A DNA stretch of 64,000 bases from an uncultured Lentibacter sp. (lineage in GTDB: Bacteria > Pseudomonadota > Alphaproteobacteria > Rhodobacterales > Rhodobacteraceae): assembly GCA_947497495.1 (NCBI GenBank), contig CANMGT010000001.1, forward strand, positions 1,164,243-1,228,242, in the 5' to 3' direction. Below the pieces are notes generated by a model that was not told the DNA's origin, searched no databases, and saw only the letters and a list, made by a program, of their open reading frames with translations. The translations under genes were made by a program, and so were the position numbers. Below are positions 52,736-61,473 of this stretch, in pieces. The stretch's first letter is position 1. Each line of letters begins with the position of its first letter.

Positions 52736-54718
52736 TTGGCACAGTCGTCACAGCCTGCGCAGCCAACCGGAGGACTTTCGTCTATTCCGGCGCTGTTGCA
52801 GCGAAATGCGGAAAAGTTCAGCAACAAAGCTGCTTACCGTGAAAAAGAGTTCGGAATTTGGCAGCACTGGACGTGGGCTGAGACGGAAAAAGAGATCGAA
52901 GCGCTTGCGCTCGGCTTCATTAACCTTGGTGTGAATGAGGGCGACTTCATCGCCATCATCGGCCGCAACCGCCCGTATTTCTACTGGGCGATGGTTGCTG
53001 CGCAGTCGGTTGGCGCCATTCCTGTGCCGCTCTACCAAGACGCTTCCGCCGAAGAGATGGCCTATGTGCTTGACCACTGCGGTGCGCGCTTTGTCGTCTG
53101 CGAAGATCAGGAGCAAGTCGACAAAGTGATCGACATTCAGGATGACCTGCACCAGTTCGAACATATGATCTACGTCGACCCACGCGGTTTGCGTAAATAC
53201 GATCATCACCAGTTGCACCGGTTTGTGGACATTCAAGAGCAGGGACGCGCAGCTTACTATGAGTTCATCGAAGACCTGAAAGAACGTCGTGAAAAGCTGA
53301 CTTACGACAGCACATGCGTGATGCTTTACACGTCCGGCACAACGGGCAAGCCCAAGGGCGTCGTTCTGAGCAACCGTAACATCGTTGAAAGCGCCAAGAA
53401 CGCCTCGACTTTTGATAACCTCAACGAGAAAGACGAAATTCTCGCTTACCTCCCAATGGGTTGGGTTGGAGATTTTATCTTCTCTGTCGGTCAGGCTTAC
53501 TGGACAGGCTTTTGCACAAACTGTCCGGAGAGTGCCGATACGATGATGACCGATCTTCGCGAGATCGGCCCGACTTATTACTTCGCCCCGCCGCGGGTTT
53601 TTGAAACCCAATTGACCAGCGTGATGATCCGCATGGAAGACGCGGGCAAAATGAAAAAGTGGATGTTTGACAAGGCTATGGGCCTCGCCAAACGCGTCGG
53701 CCCTGCGATCCTTGATGGCAAGCCAGTTGGTTTGATTGATCGCCTCAAATATAAGCTCGGCGATATCTTTATCTATGGCCCGCTCAAAAACACGCTTGGC
53801 TTTAGCCGAGTGCGCGTGGGCTACACGGCCGGCGAGGCCATTGGCCCTGAGATTTTCGAATTCTACCGCTCACTGGGCATCAACCTTAAACAGCTCTACG
53901 GTCAGACAGAAGCGACAGTGTTTATCACCGTGCAGCCTGATGGCGAGGTGCGGGCTGACACTGTGGGCGTTCCGGCGCCTGATGTTGAGATCAAGATCGA
54001 AGACAACGGAGAAATTTTCTACCGTTCGCCAGGCACCTTTGTCGAATACTACAAAAACCCGGAGAGCACCGCTTCAACCAAAGACCCTGAAGGTTGGGTG
54101 GCTACGGGCGACGCGGGCTTTTTCGAGCCTGAAAGCGGTCACCTCCGCATCATTGACCGTGCCAAAGACGTTGGCAAAATGTCGGGTGGCGAAATGTTCG
54201 CCCCCAAATATGTCGAGAACAAACTCAAGTTCTACCCTGACATTCTGGAAGCGGTTCTGTTCGGCAATGGCAAAGACAAATGCATGGCATTTATCAACAT
54301 TGATCTGACAGCCGTTGGTAACTGGGCCGAGCGCAACAATATCGCCTATTCGTCCTATCAAGAGCTTGCCCAGCACCCACGCGTGCTCGACACAATTCAG
54401 AGCCACGTTGAAGTGGTCAACGAAAGTGTCGCCCAAGACGCGATGCTTTCGGGCTGTCAGGTGCATCGCTTCGTGATTTTGCACAAAGAGCTTGATGCCG
54501 ATGACGGCGAAATGACACGCACCCGTAAAGTGCGCCGCGTGGTCGTTGAGGAAAAATTCAAAGACATCATCGAAGCGCTTTATGATGGCTCAAGCGAAGT
54601 CTCGACAGTGACAGAAGTCACTTACGAAGACGGTCGCAAAGGCAGTATCAGCGCAACGTTGCAAATTCGCGATGCGAAAGTGCAGCCGGCACAGACACAG
54701 AAGGTAGCAGCGGAATGA
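52736..54718 (+). CDS. AMP-dependent acyl-CoA ligase (long-chain type)
   Basis: About 660 residues of the adenylate-forming superfamily. The P-loop is VMLYTSGTTGKPKGVVLSN, and later motifs are LKQLYGQTEA, GWVATGDAGFF and IIDRAKDVGKMSGGEMFAP. It activates a carboxylic acid to its CoA ester. The TTG at 52736 is preferred: GGGAGG ends seven bases before it and the protein then begins AQSSQPAQPTGGLSSIPALLQRNAEKF, the usual N-terminus. ATGs at 52721 and 52730 are alternatives. It is the first gene of the ABC operon and overlaps livG by four bases. Confidence 0.9.
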   Translation: MAQSSQPAQPTGGLSSIPALLQRNAEKFSNKAAYREKEFGIWQHWTWAETEKEIEALALGFINLGVNEGDFIAIIGRNRPYFYWAMVAAQSVGAIPVPLYQDASAEEMAYVLDHCGARFVVCEDQEQVDKVIDIQDDLHQFEHMIYVDPRGLRKYDHHQLHRFVDIQEQGRAAYYEFIEDLKERREKLTYDSTCVMLYTSGTTGKPKGVVLSNRNIVESAKNASTFDNLNEKDEILAYLPMGWVGDFIFSVGQAYWTGFCTNCPESADTMMTDLREIGPTYYFAPPRVFETQLTSVMIRMEDAGKMKKWMFDKAMGLAKRVGPAILDGKPVGLIDRLKYKLGDIFIYGPLKNTLGFSRVRVGYTAGEAIGPEIFEFYRSLGINLKQLYGQTEATVFITVQPDGEVRADTVGVPAPDVEIKIEDNGEIFYRSPGTFVEYYKNPESTASTKDPEGWVATGDAGFFEPESGHLRIIDRAKDVGKMSGGEMFAPKYVENKLKFYPDILEAVLFGNGKDKCMAFINIDLTAVGNWAERNNIAYSSYQELAQHPRVLDTIQSHVEVVNESVAQDAMLSGCQVHRFVILHKELDADDGEMTRTRKVRRVVVEEKFKDIIEALYDGSSEVSTVTEVTYEDGRKGSISATLQIRDAKVQPAQTQKVAAE

Positions 54719-55536
54719 ATGACATGAGCGCAGACGGCTACGTTACCGAAGACGGCCGCAAAATCGGCGGCACGCTGATGGAAATGAAGAACATCACCCT
54801 GCGGTTTGGCGGCGTGAAGGCGATCACTGACATCAGCTTTGATATCAGAGAAGGTGAAATCCGCGCGATCATCGGCCCGAACGGCGCTGGCAAGAGCTCG
54901 ATGCTCAACGTGATCTCGGGTTTCTACGTCCCACAAGAGGGCGAAGTCTGGTATAAAGGCGCTCGCCGCCCGCAGATGAAGCCTTATGAGGTTGCGCAGC
55001 AAGGCATCGCTCGCACGTTCCAGAACATCGCCTTGTTTGAGGGCATGACCGTGCTTGATAACGTGATGACTGGCCGTTTGAACAAGATGAAAACAGGCCT
55101 TCTCAGCCAAGCGATCTGGAAAGGCAAAGCCGAGCGCGAAGAAGTTGAGAACCGCGAAAAAGTAGAGAAGATCATCGACTTTCTTGAAATTCAGGCGATC
55201 CGCAAGACGCCTGTTGCGCGGCTTCCTTACGGCCTGAAAAAGCGCGTTGAACTGGCGCGTGCTTTGGCTGCTGAGCCTTCGATCTTGCTACTTGATGAGC
55301 CGATGGCTGGAATGAACGTTGAAGAAAAAGAAGACATGTCGCGCTTCATTCTCGACGTGAACGACGAGTTCGGCACCACGATCTGCTTGATCGAGCACGA
55401 CATGGGCGTTGTTATGGACTTGTCTGACCGCGTCGTCGTGATGGACTACGGCAAAAAAATCGGCGACGGCACGCCAGACGAAGTGCGCAGTAACCAAGCT
55501 GTGATCGACGCCTACCTGGGGGTAAGCCATGACTGA
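54715..55536 (+). CDS. LivG-type ABC transporter ATP-binding protein
   Basis: 273 residues. Walker A is GPNGAGKSS, the signature is LPYGLKKRVELARAL (with a PYG in place of SGG), Walker B is LLLDEPMAGMN and the switch histidine is in IEHDM. It belongs to the branched-chain amino acid (HAAT) transporter type. The start ATGA overlaps the ligase stop. Confidence 0.93.
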   Translation: MNDMSADGYVTEDGRKIGGTLMEMKNITLRFGGVKAITDISFDIREGEIRAIIGPNGAGKSSMLNVISGFYVPQEGEVWYKGARRPQMKPYEVAQQGIARTFQNIALFEGMTVLDNVMTGRLNKMKTGLLSQAIWKGKAEREEVENREKVEKIIDFLEIQAIRKTPVARLPYGLKKRVELARALAAEPSILLLDEPMAGMNVEEKEDMSRFILDVNDEFGTTICLIEHDMGVVMDLSDRVVVMDYGKKIGDGTPDEVRSNQAVIDAYLGVSHD

Positions 55537-55577
55537 TTTCTTTTCCCAAATGAACAATGAATGCGGAGGCCTGCACC

Positions 55578-56564
55578 ATGTCTGACCAACTCGTCTATGC
55601 GATGGAGGTTTTCCTCAACGGCCTCATGGCAGGGGTGCTTTATGCGCTCGTCGCACTCGGCTTCGTGCTTATCTACAAAGCGTCTGGCATCTTTAACTAT
55701 GCCCAAGGTGTTATGGCGCTCTTCTCGGCGGCTACACTTGTCGGGATCATGAAGGGTCAAGTGCCTTTCAGCCATCTGATCAACGCGATCTTTGATACCG
55801 ACGTTCACCACTTCGGGTGGCATTTGCCAGCCTTGGCGGGCATTTTGCTTGCTGCGGCGTTTATGGTGTTGCTGGCTTGGATGGTGCAGAAGTTTGTCTT
55901 CCGTCATCTTGTTGGCCAAGAGCCGATCATCCTATTCATGGCAACAATTGGTCTCGCCTACTTCCTTGAGGGCTTCAGTGACTTGATGTGGGGCTCGGAG
56001 ATCAAAAAACTCGACGTTGGCCTGCCGCAAGGCATTAACCTTTGGATCGACGAGACGACATTCAACATCTTTGACTATGGCTTCTTCATCGACAACCTCG
56101 ACATCGTCGCAACCGTTATCGCAGCGATCCTTGTGTTCGCACTGGTGCTTTTCAGCCAATACACAAAGCAGGGCCGCGCCATGCGGGCTGTGGCAGATGA
56201 CCACCAAGCAGCGCTTTCAGTGGGCATCAACCTTAACTTCATCTGGGTTATGGTCTGGTCACTCGCCGGTTTCGTGGCCTTGGTTGCAGGCATCATGTGG
56301 GGTACCAAATCGGGCGTGCAGTTCTCACTGTCCCTGATCGCTTTGAAAGCACTTCCAGTACTTATGCTCGGCGGCTTTACGTCGATCCCAGGTGCGATCG
56401 TTGGCGGCTTGATCATCGGCGTCGGAGAGAAGCTCTTTGAGTTCGCGATTGGGCCAATGGTTGGTGGCGCGACAGAAAACTGGTTTGCCTATGTTCTAGC
56501 CCTCATCTTCCTCGTGTTTAGGCCACAAGGCCTGTTCGGCGAGAAGATCATCGAGAGGGTGTAG
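55578..56564 (+). CDS. LivH-type ABC transporter permease
   Basis: 328 residues with about eight membrane helices. The N-terminus has VFLNGLMAGVLYALVALGFVLIYKASGIFNYAQGVMALFS, the family-typical first helices. AVADDHQAALSVGINLNFIWVMVWSLAGFVALVAG is the coupling region, and LPVLMLGGFTSIPGAIVGGLIIGVGE follows. The ATG at 55578 is chosen because GGAGG lies seven bases before it. A two-base gap separates it from the small membrane protein. Confidence 0.92.
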   Translation: MSDQLVYAMEVFLNGLMAGVLYALVALGFVLIYKASGIFNYAQGVMALFSAATLVGIMKGQVPFSHLINAIFDTDVHHFGWHLPALAGILLAAAFMVLLAWMVQKFVFRHLVGQEPIILFMATIGLAYFLEGFSDLMWGSEIKKLDVGLPQGINLWIDETTFNIFDYGFFIDNLDIVATVIAAILVFALVLFSQYTKQGRAMRAVADDHQAALSVGINLNFIWVMVWSLAGFVALVAGIMWGTKSGVQFSLSLIALKALPVLMLGGFTSIPGAIVGGLIIGVGEKLFEFAIGPMVGGATENWFAYVLALIFLVFRPQGLFGEKIIERV

Positions 56565-56566
56565 AG

Positions 56567-56818
56567 ATGACCAAACTTGTCGCCATCATCAATGTCATTG
56601 CCTGGGCAGGCTTCTGGGCTTTTGGGTACCTAGCTTTGACAGCCGACGTTGCGGACACGGCGCATATGATGACAGCTATCATTCTGGCCGTAATCGGCGC
56701 CGCTATCGGGCTCTGGGCTTACTTCAAGCTCATTCGCCACAGTGAAGAAACAGGCTACGCCAAGCGCCCGAATCGCGCCAACCGCAGCCATCTTGAAGAA
56801 AACGGGGAGAGTGCCTGA
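56567..56818 (+). CDS. Small two-helix membrane protein inside the ABC operon
   Basis: 83 residues: helix 1 (VAIINVIAWAGFWAFGYLALTA), a short DVADTAHMM linker, helix 2 (MTAIILAVIGAAIGLWAYFKLI) and a charged C-terminal tail (RHSEETGYAKRPNRANRSH). It sits between livH and livM with a two-base gap and a one-base overlap (TGATG). The position suggests an accessory subunit of the importer, an arrangement not part of the standard five-gene Liv system. Function unknown. Confidence 0.75.
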   Translation: MTKLVAIINVIAWAGFWAFGYLALTADVADTAHMMTAIILAVIGAAIGLWAYFKLIRHSEETGYAKRPNRANRSHLEENGESA

Positions 56819-57927
56819 TGTTCTATCGTGAAGCAGGTGACTACAAAACATCTTACACAGACGACGGGCAAACCTTCCCGATCAAGTTTGACCGCTACCG
56901 CTACTACTTCGTGCTGTTCGTGGCGTTCGCGCTGATCCCGTTCATGCTCAACGACTACTGGGTCAACGCGATCTTCATGCCGTTCCTGATCTATTCGATC
57001 GCGGCAATCGGGCTCAACATCTTGGTTGGCTATTGTGGGCAGGTCTCGCTCGGCACAGGCGGCTTTATGGCCGTGGGTGCCTACGCATGCTACAAGTTCA
57101 TGACAGGGATCGATATCTGGTTGGGTGGCGTTCAATACGCTTTGCCGCCAATCAACATCTTCTTGTCCGTCATACTCGCGGGCGGCGTAACTGCAATTGT
57201 TGGCGTGCTGTTTGGCCTGCCAAGTCTGCGCATCAAAGGGTTTTACCTTGCCGTGGCGACGCTCGCAGCGCAGTTCTTCCTCGTTTGGCTCTTTAACAAA
57301 TGGGAATGGGCCTACAACTACTCGGCCTCTGGCCAGATCAACGCGCCTGAGCGCTTTGTCTTCGGGGTGCCTGTGACTGGCCCTAACACCGAAGCATGGG
57401 CGACTTACCTGTTCTGCCTCGTATTCGTGACGATCGTCGCTGTTTTGGCGCGCAACCTGACGCGCGGCGCTTCGGGCCGCAAATGGATGGCCATTCGTGA
57501 TATGGACATCGCCGCCGAGATCATCGGGGTGAACCCGCTCAAAGCCAAGCTCACGGCATTTGCTGTCAGCTCGTTCTTCATCGGCATCGCAGGAGCGTTG
57601 TTCTTTTCTGTCTATCTGGGCGCGGTTGAAGTGGGCGAGGCCTTTGGCATTAACAAATCGTTCCTCGTTCTGTTCATGGTGATCATCGGCGGTTTGGGCT
57701 CGATCTTTGGCTCATTCGCGGGGGCTGCGTTCCTCGTGCTATTGCCAGTGCTGCTCAAGAACGTTCTGGTTGGCGGCCTCGGCTGGCCGACAGATCTGGC
57801 AGCGCACCTCGAATTCCTGATTGTTGGCGCATTGATCATCGCATTCCTGATTGCAGAGCCGCACGGATTGGCGCAACTTTGGCGCGTCGCAAAAGAAAAA
57901 CTGAGATTGTGGCCGTTCCCGCACTAA
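56818..57927 (+). CDS. LivM-type ABC transporter permease
   Basis: 369 residues. A hydrophilic N-terminus (YREAGDYKTSYTDDGQTFPIKFDRYRY) precedes about nine helices. Family motifs: GLNILVGYCGQVSLGTGGFMAVGAYA, GFYLAVATLAAQFFLVW and KSFLVLFMVIIGGLGSIFGSFAGAAFLV. It pairs with LivH to form the translocation pore. The C-terminus ends LWRVAKEKLRLWPFPH. It is followed by the substrate-binding protein gene after 74 bases. Confidence 0.93.
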   Translation: MFYREAGDYKTSYTDDGQTFPIKFDRYRYYFVLFVAFALIPFMLNDYWVNAIFMPFLIYSIAAIGLNILVGYCGQVSLGTGGFMAVGAYACYKFMTGIDIWLGGVQYALPPINIFLSVILAGGVTAIVGVLFGLPSLRIKGFYLAVATLAAQFFLVWLFNKWEWAYNYSASGQINAPERFVFGVPVTGPNTEAWATYLFCLVFVTIVAVLARNLTRGASGRKWMAIRDMDIAAEIIGVNPLKAKLTAFAVSSFFIGIAGALFFSVYLGAVEVGEAFGINKSFLVLFMVIIGGLGSIFGSFAGAAFLVLLPVLLKNVLVGGLGWPTDLAAHLEFLIVGALIIAFLIAEPHGLAQLWRVAKEKLRLWPFPH

Positions 57928-58001
57928 GGGACGCGCGACATAATTCGCTGAGGTGGAAGAGCCTTGGCACACGTCGGATAAACCAAGGGAGGATAAACCC
58001 G

Positions 58002-59285
58002 ATGAAGAAGACACTAGCAACAATGGCCCTCGCAGCAACAATGGTTGCAGGCCCCGTGATGGCGGACCTCGTGTTCCCGTCACTGTCATATCGCACAGGC
58101 CCATATGCGGCTGGCGGCATCCCGTTTGCGGACGGCTACGCCGACTATTTCACAATGCTCAACGAGCGTGACGGCGGCATCGGTGGCGTGAAAACAAAGC
58201 TGCTTGAGTGCGAAACCGGCTACAACACTGAAAAAGGCGTTGAGTGCTACGAAGCCACAAAAGGCGAAGGCGCCCTTGTTTATCAACCGCTTTCAACCGG
58301 CATCACATACCAGCTGATCCCGAAAACTACGGCTGACAACATCCCGATGCACACGATGGGCTATGGCCGTACATCAGCGGCAAACGGTTCTGTGTTTACG
58401 CACACGTTCAACTACCCTGCCAACTACTGGAACGGTGCTTCGATCGGTGTAAACCACCTGCTCGAAATCAACGGCGGCGACATTAAAGGCAAAAAAGTTG
58501 CGCTGGTTTTCCACAACTCTGCCTACGGCAAAGAACCTATCCGCACACTCGAAGAGCTGTCGAAAAAGCACGGCTTTGATCTTAACCTCGTGCCAGTTGA
58601 CCACCCAGGCCAAGAGCAAAAGTCACAGTGGCTTCAGATCCGCCGCGACAAGCCTGACTATGTCATCATGTACGGCTGGGGCGTTATGAACCAGGTTGCG
58701 ATCCAGGAAGCTGCCAACATCCGTTTTCCGATGGAAAACTTCATCGGTATCTGGTGGTCAGGCGCCGAGCATGACGTTCTGTCAGCTGGCGACAAGGCCA
58801 ATGGCTACAAAGCGATCACCTTCCACGGTGTTGGCCGAGACTTCCCGGTTTTTGCTGACATCAAAACACATGTCACTGACAAAGGCCTCGCGGCTGGCGC
58901 TGGCGACCAGATCGGCAACGTGCTCTATAACCGCGGTATGTACGCGGCGATGCTCGCGGCTGAAGCTGCCAAAACGGCTCAGGGTATCCACGGCACACCA
59001 AACATCGACGCAGGTATGATGCGCGATGGTATGGAAGCGCTGGAAATCACCGAAGAGAAGATGGTTGCCCTTGGCATGCCAAACTTCGGCCCAAGCTTCA
59101 AAGTGTCATGCATGAACCACGGTGGCCCAGGCCTCGGCGGTATCACGCAGTGGGACGCAGCTTCAAAAACTTGGAGCCTGATCTCTGACTTCGGCCCGTC
59201 AGACATGGAAGTTATCCAGCCTCTGATCGACGCTGACTCAGCGGCCTATGCCGAAGAGAACAAAATCGAAGCTGGCTGCAAATAA
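58002..59285 (+). CDS. ABC transporter substrate-binding protein (Leu/Ile/Val-binding family type)
   Basis: 427 residues with a signal peptide (MKKTLATMALAATMVAGPVMA). The mature part begins DLVFPSLSYRTGPYAAGGIPFADGYADYF, the pattern of periplasmic binding proteins of the HAAT family, and continues with EINGGDIKGKKVALVFHNSAYGKEPI and YVIMYGWGVMNQVAI. The neighbouring acyl-CoA ligases suggest an organic acid or aromatic ligand rather than leucine; this is inference. GGGAGGA lies about nine bases before the ATG. A hairpin follows the stop. Confidence 0.92.
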   Translation: MKKTLATMALAATMVAGPVMADLVFPSLSYRTGPYAAGGIPFADGYADYFTMLNERDGGIGGVKTKLLECETGYNTEKGVECYEATKGEGALVYQPLSTGITYQLIPKTTADNIPMHTMGYGRTSAANGSVFTHTFNYPANYWNGASIGVNHLLEINGGDIKGKKVALVFHNSAYGKEPIRTLEELSKKHGFDLNLVPVDHPGQEQKSQWLQIRRDKPDYVIMYGWGVMNQVAIQEAANIRFPMENFIGIWWSGAEHDVLSAGDKANGYKAITFHGVGRDFPVFADIKTHVTDKGLAAGAGDQIGNVLYNRGMYAAMLAAEAAKTAQGIHGTPNIDAGMMRDGMEALEITEEKMVALGMPNFGPSFKVSCMNHGGPGLGGITQWDAASKTWSLISDFGPSDMEVIQPLIDADSAAYAEENKIEAGCK

Positions 59286-59293
59286 GCCAACTC

Positions 59294-59323
59294 TGCCTCG
59301 GCTGCGCCCTAGTGGCCGAGGCA
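59294..59323 (+). other. Intercistronic hairpin after the binding-protein gene
   Basis: Nine-base perfect arms TGCCTCGGC / GCCGAGGCA with a 12-base loop and no T-run. It lies between the binding-protein and livF genes. Such stems can protect the upstream mRNA and let the binding protein be made in excess. Confidence 0.55.
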
Positions 59324-59353
59324 CCCTTTCAAGTTTCAAACGAGAGACGCCCC

Positions 59354-60181
59354 ATGCTTGATGCTGCAGACGTGAAACAAGAGACTGTTCTAGAGGTCAA
59401 CAATATTGAGGTGATCTACAATCACGTGATCCTCGTTCTGAAAGGCGTGAGCCTAAAGGTGCCCAAAGGCGGGATCACTGCTTTGCTCGGCGGCAACGGC
59501 GCTGGCAAAACGACCACGCTGAAAGCAATTTCGAATTTGCTGCACTCCGAGCGTGGCGAAGTCACCAAGGGCAGCGTTGAATATCGCGGCGAGCGCGTCG
59601 AAGAGCTTGACCCAGCCGAACTGGTGAAGCGCGGCGTTATCCAGGTTATGGAAGGCCGTCACTGTTTTGAGCACCTCACCGTCGAGGAAAACCTGCTCAC
59701 AGGCGCTTACACCCGCACCGATGGCAAAGGCGCTGTCGATGCTGACCTCGAGATGGTCTACAACTATTTTCCGCGCCTCAAAGAGCGCCGCAAAAGCCAG
59801 GCCGGCTATACATCCGGCGGTGAGCAACAGATGGTTGCGATTGGCCGCGCGCTTTTGAGTCGCCCTGAAACGATCCTGCTGGACGAGCCTTCCATGGGCC
59901 TCGCGCCTCAGCTGGTTGAGCAAATCTTCCAGATCGTGAAGTCGCTCAATGAAGAGCAGGGCTATACTTTCCTGCTGGCCGAACAGAATACCAACGTTGC
60001 GTTGCGCTATGCGCACTACGGCTACATCCTTGAGTCTGGCCGCGTCGTTATGGACGGCCCCGCTGCCGAGCTTCGTGAAAACCCAGATGTGAAAGAATTC
60101 TACCTCGGGATGTCTGATGAAGGCCGCAAGAGTTTCCGCGATGTGCGTTCTTACCGCCGTCGGAAGCGTTGGCTGAGCTAA
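59354..60181 (+). CDS. LivF-type ABC transporter ATP-binding protein
   Basis: 275 residues. Walker A is GGNGAGKTT, the signature region is TSGGEQQMVAIGRAL, Walker B is ILLDEPSMGLAP, and the switch segment is LLAEQN (glutamine type of LivF). It pairs with the LivG ATPase encoded at 54715. The ATG at 59354 is preferred, with GAGAG upstream; an earlier in-frame codon at 59312 is less likely. Confidence 0.93.
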   Translation: MLDAADVKQETVLEVNNIEVIYNHVILVLKGVSLKVPKGGITALLGGNGAGKTTTLKAISNLLHSERGEVTKGSVEYRGERVEELDPAELVKRGVIQVMEGRHCFEHLTVEENLLTGAYTRTDGKGAVDADLEMVYNYFPRLKERRKSQAGYTSGGEQQMVAIGRALLSRPETILLDEPSMGLAPQLVEQIFQIVKSLNEEQGYTFLLAEQNTNVALRYAHYGYILESGRVVMDGPAAELRENPDVKEFYLGMSDEGRKSFRDVRSYRRRKRWLS

Positions 60182-60242
60182 GCCTGTTGTTCCTTTCGAC
60201 GCCCGCTGCGGGCTGCTTATAACCCTTATGAGGGCTTTCTAG

Positions 60243-61463
60243 ATGAGCCAGTTTTTTGACAGTCTCGAAACACGCACTACGCCCGAGCGGGCGGCTGACC
60301 TTGCCAAAGCCCTGCCTGAACAAGTGGCGCGGGCTCAGGGTTTGGCGGGCTACGGAGACAGCCTGAAAAGCGTTGACGCTAGCGCAATCACGACACTTGA
60401 AGCCCTCGCCAGCCTGCCTGTTTTGCGCAAGTCTGACTTGGGCGCCGCGCAGAAGGCCAAACCGCCTTTTGGCGGGCTGACAACACTTAAGCCCAGCGAA
60501 TTTGGCCATATCTTTCAAAGCCCCGGGCCGATCTATGAACCCGGTGGAACCAGCCACGACTGGTGGCGTGCCGGGCGTTTTCTTGCCGCTGCGGGTGTCA
60601 GCAAGGGCGACATTGTCCACAACTGCTTTTCCTATCACCTCACGCCAGCGGGCATGATGTTTGAAAATGGCGCGCGCGCTGTAGGCGCTGCGGTTCTGCC
60701 TGCGGGCGTTGGCCAGACCGAGCTTCAGGCGCAAGCCGCGCATGATATCGGTTCAACGGCCTATGCCGGCACACCTGATTATCTCAAGATCATCCTCGAC
60801 AAGGCGGATGAGATGGGCCTCAAACTTGCTATCACTAAAGCGGTGGTGGGCGGCGGCGCGCTCTTCCCGAGCCTGCGTCAGGAATATGCTGACCGCGGCA
60901 TCGCGTGTCTGCAAAGCTATGGAACAGCCGACCTTGGAACCATCGCTTACGAGAGCGTTCTGAACGAAGGCATGATCGTGGATGAAGGCGTGATCGTCGA
61001 GATCGTCACGCCGGGCACGGGCGCGCCCGTTGCGCCGGGCGAGGTGGGCGAAGTTGTCGTGACAACGCTCAACCCCGACTACCCGCTGATCCGCTTTGCC
61101 ACGGGCGACATGAGCGCTGTTCTGGAAGGCGAGAGCCCCTGTGGGCGCACCAATATGCGCATCAAAGGCTGGATGGGCCGCGCCGACCAGACCACCAAGA
61201 TCAAAGGCATGTTCGTGCGCCCTGAACAGGTCGCCGCGCTTGTCGCCAAGCATAGTGAAGTGGCCAAAGCGCGTGTCATCGCCACCCGCGTGGGTGAGAT
61301 GGACGCAATGACCGTGCAGATCGAAGCCGACGGCGGCGATGCTGCGGTCTATGCCAAGTCCGTGTCGGAAGTGCTGAAGCTTAAAGGCGCAGTTGAAGTG
61401 GTTGCCATTGGCAGCTTGCCGAAAGATGGCCTCGTGATCGAAGACCAGCGCAGCTACGACTGA
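60243..61463 (+). CDS. Phenylacetate-CoA ligase-like (PaaK family) enzyme
   Basis: 406 residues of the adenylate-forming superfamily in the PaaK style. The N-terminus has TTLEALASLPVLRKSDL; the middle has FQSPGPIYEPGGTSHDWWRAGRFL, GVSKGDIVHNCFSYHLTPAG, LQSYGTADLGTIAYE and IRFATGDMSAV; the C-terminus has GWMGRADQTTKIKGMFVRPEQVAALVAKH. It activates an aromatic or similar acid to a CoA ester. It closes the ABC operon, 61 bases after livF. Confidence 0.85.
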   Translation: MSQFFDSLETRTTPERAADLAKALPEQVARAQGLAGYGDSLKSVDASAITTLEALASLPVLRKSDLGAAQKAKPPFGGLTTLKPSEFGHIFQSPGPIYEPGGTSHDWWRAGRFLAAAGVSKGDIVHNCFSYHLTPAGMMFENGARAVGAAVLPAGVGQTELQAQAAHDIGSTAYAGTPDYLKIILDKADEMGLKLAITKAVVGGGALFPSLRQEYADRGIACLQSYGTADLGTIAYESVLNEGMIVDEGVIVEIVTPGTGAPVAPGEVGEVVVTTLNPDYPLIRFATGDMSAVLEGESPCGRTNMRIKGWMGRADQTTKIKGMFVRPEQVAALVAKHSEVAKARVIATRVGEMDAMTVQIEADGGDAAVYAKSVSEVLKLKGAVEVVAIGSLPKDGLVIEDQRSYD

Positions 61464-61473
61464 GCGCTGGCCT

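Noticed and set aside
53736..54308. 190-codon plus-strand frame inside the acyl-CoA ligase gene
   Set aside because: It is out of frame with a full set of adenylate-forming motifs and has no ribosome site or recognisable fold.
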